Positions 61,073 to 64,000 of a stretch of 64,000 nucleotides of DNA are shown piece after piece (position 1 is the stretch's first letter; each line of letters starts with the position of its first letter). The translations under genes and the position numbers were made by a program. Source of the stretch: Sycobia sp. Sy_11 (taxonomy: Eukaryota; Arthropoda; Insecta; Hymenoptera; Epichrysomallidae); NCBI GenBank assembly GCA_018907035.1, contig JACCIC010000291.1, positions 372,001-436,000 on the forward strand. The letters are read 5' to 3'. The notes under the pieces were generated by a model, which was given only the letters and a program-made list of their open reading frames with translations, was not told the DNA's origin and made no database searches.

Positions 61073-61232
61073 TTCGCTCGCGTTCTTCTCCTTTCTTCCT
61101 CGAACCCTCACGCACGAGCGGCGCGCGCTTATCTCCTTATTCGATTCTCTTCCTCTCCTATCTCTCGCAAGCTGCGCTTTTTGCAAGCTCCCGTTATACG
61201 TGAATTCGCGCGCGTGCACGCGCAGGTCCAAG

Positions 61233-61247
61233 ATGAAAACGAAACCG
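61233..61247 (+). CDS. Possible short first coding exon
   Basis: ATG and four codons (MKTKP) run straight into GTGAGT, a consensus splice donor. The 160 bases upstream are GC- and pyrimidine-rich, like an insect 5' UTR. No following exon is visible before the window ends. Chance cannot be excluded. Confidence 0.2.
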
Positions 61248-61664
61248 GTGAGTTTTTTTGTTTCTTTTTTTTTTACGACTCGATCTGCTGCACTCGAAGT
61301 TTCAAGATAATACGGTAAGCGATTGGGGAACGATAATTCTTTGAAGATGAGAAGGATTTGAAAAATTGATGATACGGTCGATTGTTCGGTTCCCGTAATT
61401 TTCCTCTTTATAAATAATATAAGTTTTTTACTATAAGAATTTTATTGCAATATTAAAATAATAAATAATATATAAATATTAAACATTATTTTAACAAATA
61501 TTCAAAAACATATAGTAAATAAATTTATTATTATTATTAAAAACTTACAGTTTTTTTTTAAAGAATACATCAACAATATGCCTTGGAATTCTTAAGGAGC
61601 TACTTGAACATTTGATATTTTTTGACTTTAAAGATTCTTATATATTACGCATGAAACTCTTGGC

Positions 61665-61711
61665 TTTCATATAGAACTACCACGAAAACCAAATCTACTA
61701 ATATGCACATT

Positions 61712-61764
<53 letters not shown>

Positions 61765-61843
61765 TATATACATATATATAGAAAGCCTCAAAGTTTTCTT
61801 TCTTCAACTGTAGATTTGGTTTTCGTAGCAGTTCTATATGAAA
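61665..61843. mobile_element. Inverted-repeat (foldback) element enclosing a (TA)n tract
   Basis: Arms of 34 bases at 61665-61698 and 61810-61843 are complementary with two mismatches (left arm begins TTTCATATAGAACT, ends CCAAATCTAC). Between them lie (TA)n at 61715-61778 and a segment also found reversed at 41634-41672. No open frame. Likely a small transposon. Confidence 0.6.
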
Positions 61844-63512
61844 TTAGCAATAAGAAAGTAATGAACCCCGTCAATCTTCGTAAGTGAGATTTTAATTATA
61901 ATTTAGCAATGAATGGAACATCTAACATACGGTGTCCTAGTAAATAATATACTCAAAAGGTAATCAATAATAAAAACTATATAACTTTTATAAACTAAAT
62001 TAAATTCTTATTCCGTTATAAATTCCATAAAAAATAATTAAATGACTTTTTTATAATTATAATTACTGTATTACATGTTTTTATAATACTGATTCATATA
62101 TTTAATTCATTTTCGATTTCATGGAGTCGATACATAGTTTTAAAAATTATCAGCACTATCAATATCGAACCGTTTCGGTGTTTTCTTCGCCTGTACTTTT
62201 ATCTTTTCTGATGAAGAGTTTTTCATTGTTTCTTTTTGCCACAGTAAATGCTAATGCATTATTTTGCCTCATCCAAGTTAAAGAACATTTCCAGCATGAT
62301 TTTCGTGAAATAGTTGTTTTTTTAAAAACGTGTAATACAATAACAACTTTGCTTAACTCGTGAGTATTTGTATACTTCTAATTTAGAAATACTTATAGAC
62401 GGTCCTGGAAAAATCTATAAATATACGACTAACGAATCCAATGTCAGCTCTAAACTCACTATAGTATTCCATATTTTAGCATATAATCAGTAATAACAAT
62501 ATAAAACTCAATTGTAAAGAATGAAAAATTCACCACCAAAATCTCCTCTAAATCTTCTTACGTAAAAAATGGTACTATCCCGTAACACAGTCCCTATGGT
62601 GTCTGTTGTGCATTACGTATGAAGCAAGTACGGGAAATTGGCATCGATCACTACAATGCAATTGAAATGATTGTCAGGGCTTTCTTCACACCTGCGATTT
62701 GATGTAATTAAACGCCAATATCAAATACAGTGAATCGAACGCAATTCAGAACCTACTCGATTCGACCCCCACTCCTCCCCGTGCCGCTCCTCGAATGACA
62801 AATAAGTCCTTACCTACCCAACCCCCCCCCCACCGCTTCACCGCGCCCTGAATTCAATTTCTTCGCTCTTATTCTCGAGCACTTTTCTAAAGAGCGCGCG
62901 CGTGCGTGCACTTCGCGCTTGAAGTATTCATATTTTTCGTTCCTGCGCCGAGCACTTTTCCGGGGAGTCTTTTCCACTTGTTCCCTCAGCCCTCGAGCCC
63001 GCCCCTGGCTCGCCCCGCCCGGCTTCTTAAATTCACCGGAGCCCCGTGTGTGGGCATTATTTACGAATAGCGCGCGTATATATAATAATAGTAGATGGGT
63101 TATGAGAAAAACGACCCACGGAGCCCATCACCCCTCCCCATTCCCGCCCAGGAGCAGGAGCGCGCGTTTTACAAAATACTCTCGAACTCCGCGTTGTACT
63201 AAACGTGTGCAAGCGCGCGCACGCTTGGGAAATGCAGCTTTTTTCCGCCCGATGGGTTTCTTGTATATAAGACGAACCCGAATAAACCGTAGTTGAAAGT
63301 ACTGTTCGTTAATACTATTATATAAGAGCCAGAATGAGAGAAAGGAATTGTGGATCACCGCTTGGTCAAGCGATTGGTAATAAAAAATAAGGGAGGAGGA
63401 GAAAAAGGCGATGGTTATGCACGGAAGGGAAGTACCTCCTACATTGGTCAACCCGACGGTTAGCCGAAGAAGCGAAGAGTGGACTGACCTCCCTATTTCA
63501 TTTTCTTCCATG

Positions 63513-63519
<7 letters not shown>
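61844..63519. other. Region without a recognised gene
   Basis: AT-rich to about 62700, then GC-rich and CpG-rich from 62750 to 63250. The latter could be a promoter-type region. Overlapping open frames on both strands have no motif. Confidence 0.4.
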
Positions 63520-63575
<56 letters not shown>

Positions 63576-63697
63576 TGGAGAACGCAGTGGTCATTTCATG
63601 GATTATCGAGGCGCCCGAGCGTGGGAATACCTTCGTTCCATCACGCTGCCGGGAAATGGATTCTCGTTCCCTCGATGTTACACATCCACCTCTTTCT

Positions 63698-63742
<45 letters not shown>
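63520..63742. repeat. (TA)n and (CT)n microsatellites
   Basis: (TA)n at 63520-63572 and (CT)n at about 63701-63742. Confidence 0.95.
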
Positions 63743-63745
<3 letters not shown>

Positions 63746-64000
63746 CCCGCCCTCACTCACTATCCACACCTCTCTAGAGACTGAATAGACCGAATTGATC
63801 CAGTGCGAGAAGAAAATGTAAGGGTTGACCGGTAGATTAAAGGCATATAGCCATAGTCGCAGAAGCTATCAGATATAATTTGAACGGGTCTCTTGCTGCT
63901 TTGTTCTCGCCTTTTGCGTCGGACCGTTGAGGATGATGAAATTTAAAAAGTATGATAAGAGATTTTTACATGTATAATTTAATTAACGCAAAGAGTCACG

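Noticed and set aside
1..64000. CRISPR arrays, rRNA genes and bacterial operons
   Set aside because: No regularly spaced direct repeats with unique spacers and no rRNA-like conserved cores; the spliced genes show that this is eukaryotic DNA.

Overview
This is a eukaryotic nuclear window, most probably from an insect. The evidence is spliced genes with short GT-AG introns, an S1-family serine protease homologue, secreted C-type lectins of the insect 'hemolymph lipopolysaccharide-binding protein' type, a decayed mariner transposase, an AT-rich background and many long (TA)n and (GA/CT)n microsatellites. A hymenopteran such as a parasitoid wasp would fit the lectin type and repeat load, but that is inference; nothing here fixes the species.

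Layout. 1-2.6 kb: no gene seen. 2.68-4.27 kb (minus): a chymotrypsin-fold protein in three visible exons whose catalytic histidine is glutamine, so a non-catalytic serine protease homologue; its signal-peptide exon was not found. 5.1-5.77 kb (plus): a broken mariner. 6-12.7 kb: AT-rich, with repeat copies and no convincing gene. 12.87-37.12 kb (all minus): a tandem C-type lectin cluster. Lectin A (12865-13573) carries a +1 frameshift relative to B; a GC-rich relic of a further lectin first exon lies at 15187-15560; lectin B (18369-19076) and lectin C (26318-26910) look intact; lectin D (35113-37058) is intact, GC-rich and has a Ser/Thr/Pro-rich linker. All four share one phase-0 intron at the same site in the lectin domain. 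Units A, B and C are segmental duplications: several non-coding blocks recur between the genes.

37-64 kb: few gene signals. One plausible last exon (minus, 40098-40234), a possible first coding exon (61233-61247), several inverted-repeat elements, and a very high density of long dinucleotide microsatellites separated by short GC-rich patches. It may be intergenic or the inside of long introns.

The most unusual signals are a non-coding or unrecognised block duplicated between units B and C that is identical over about 98 bases while its surroundings have drifted, a conserved 20-base dyad about 0.82 kb upstream of both lectin B and lectin C, and the GC-rich lectin relic. All repeat and homology statements come from reading the sequence by eye; no search was run.
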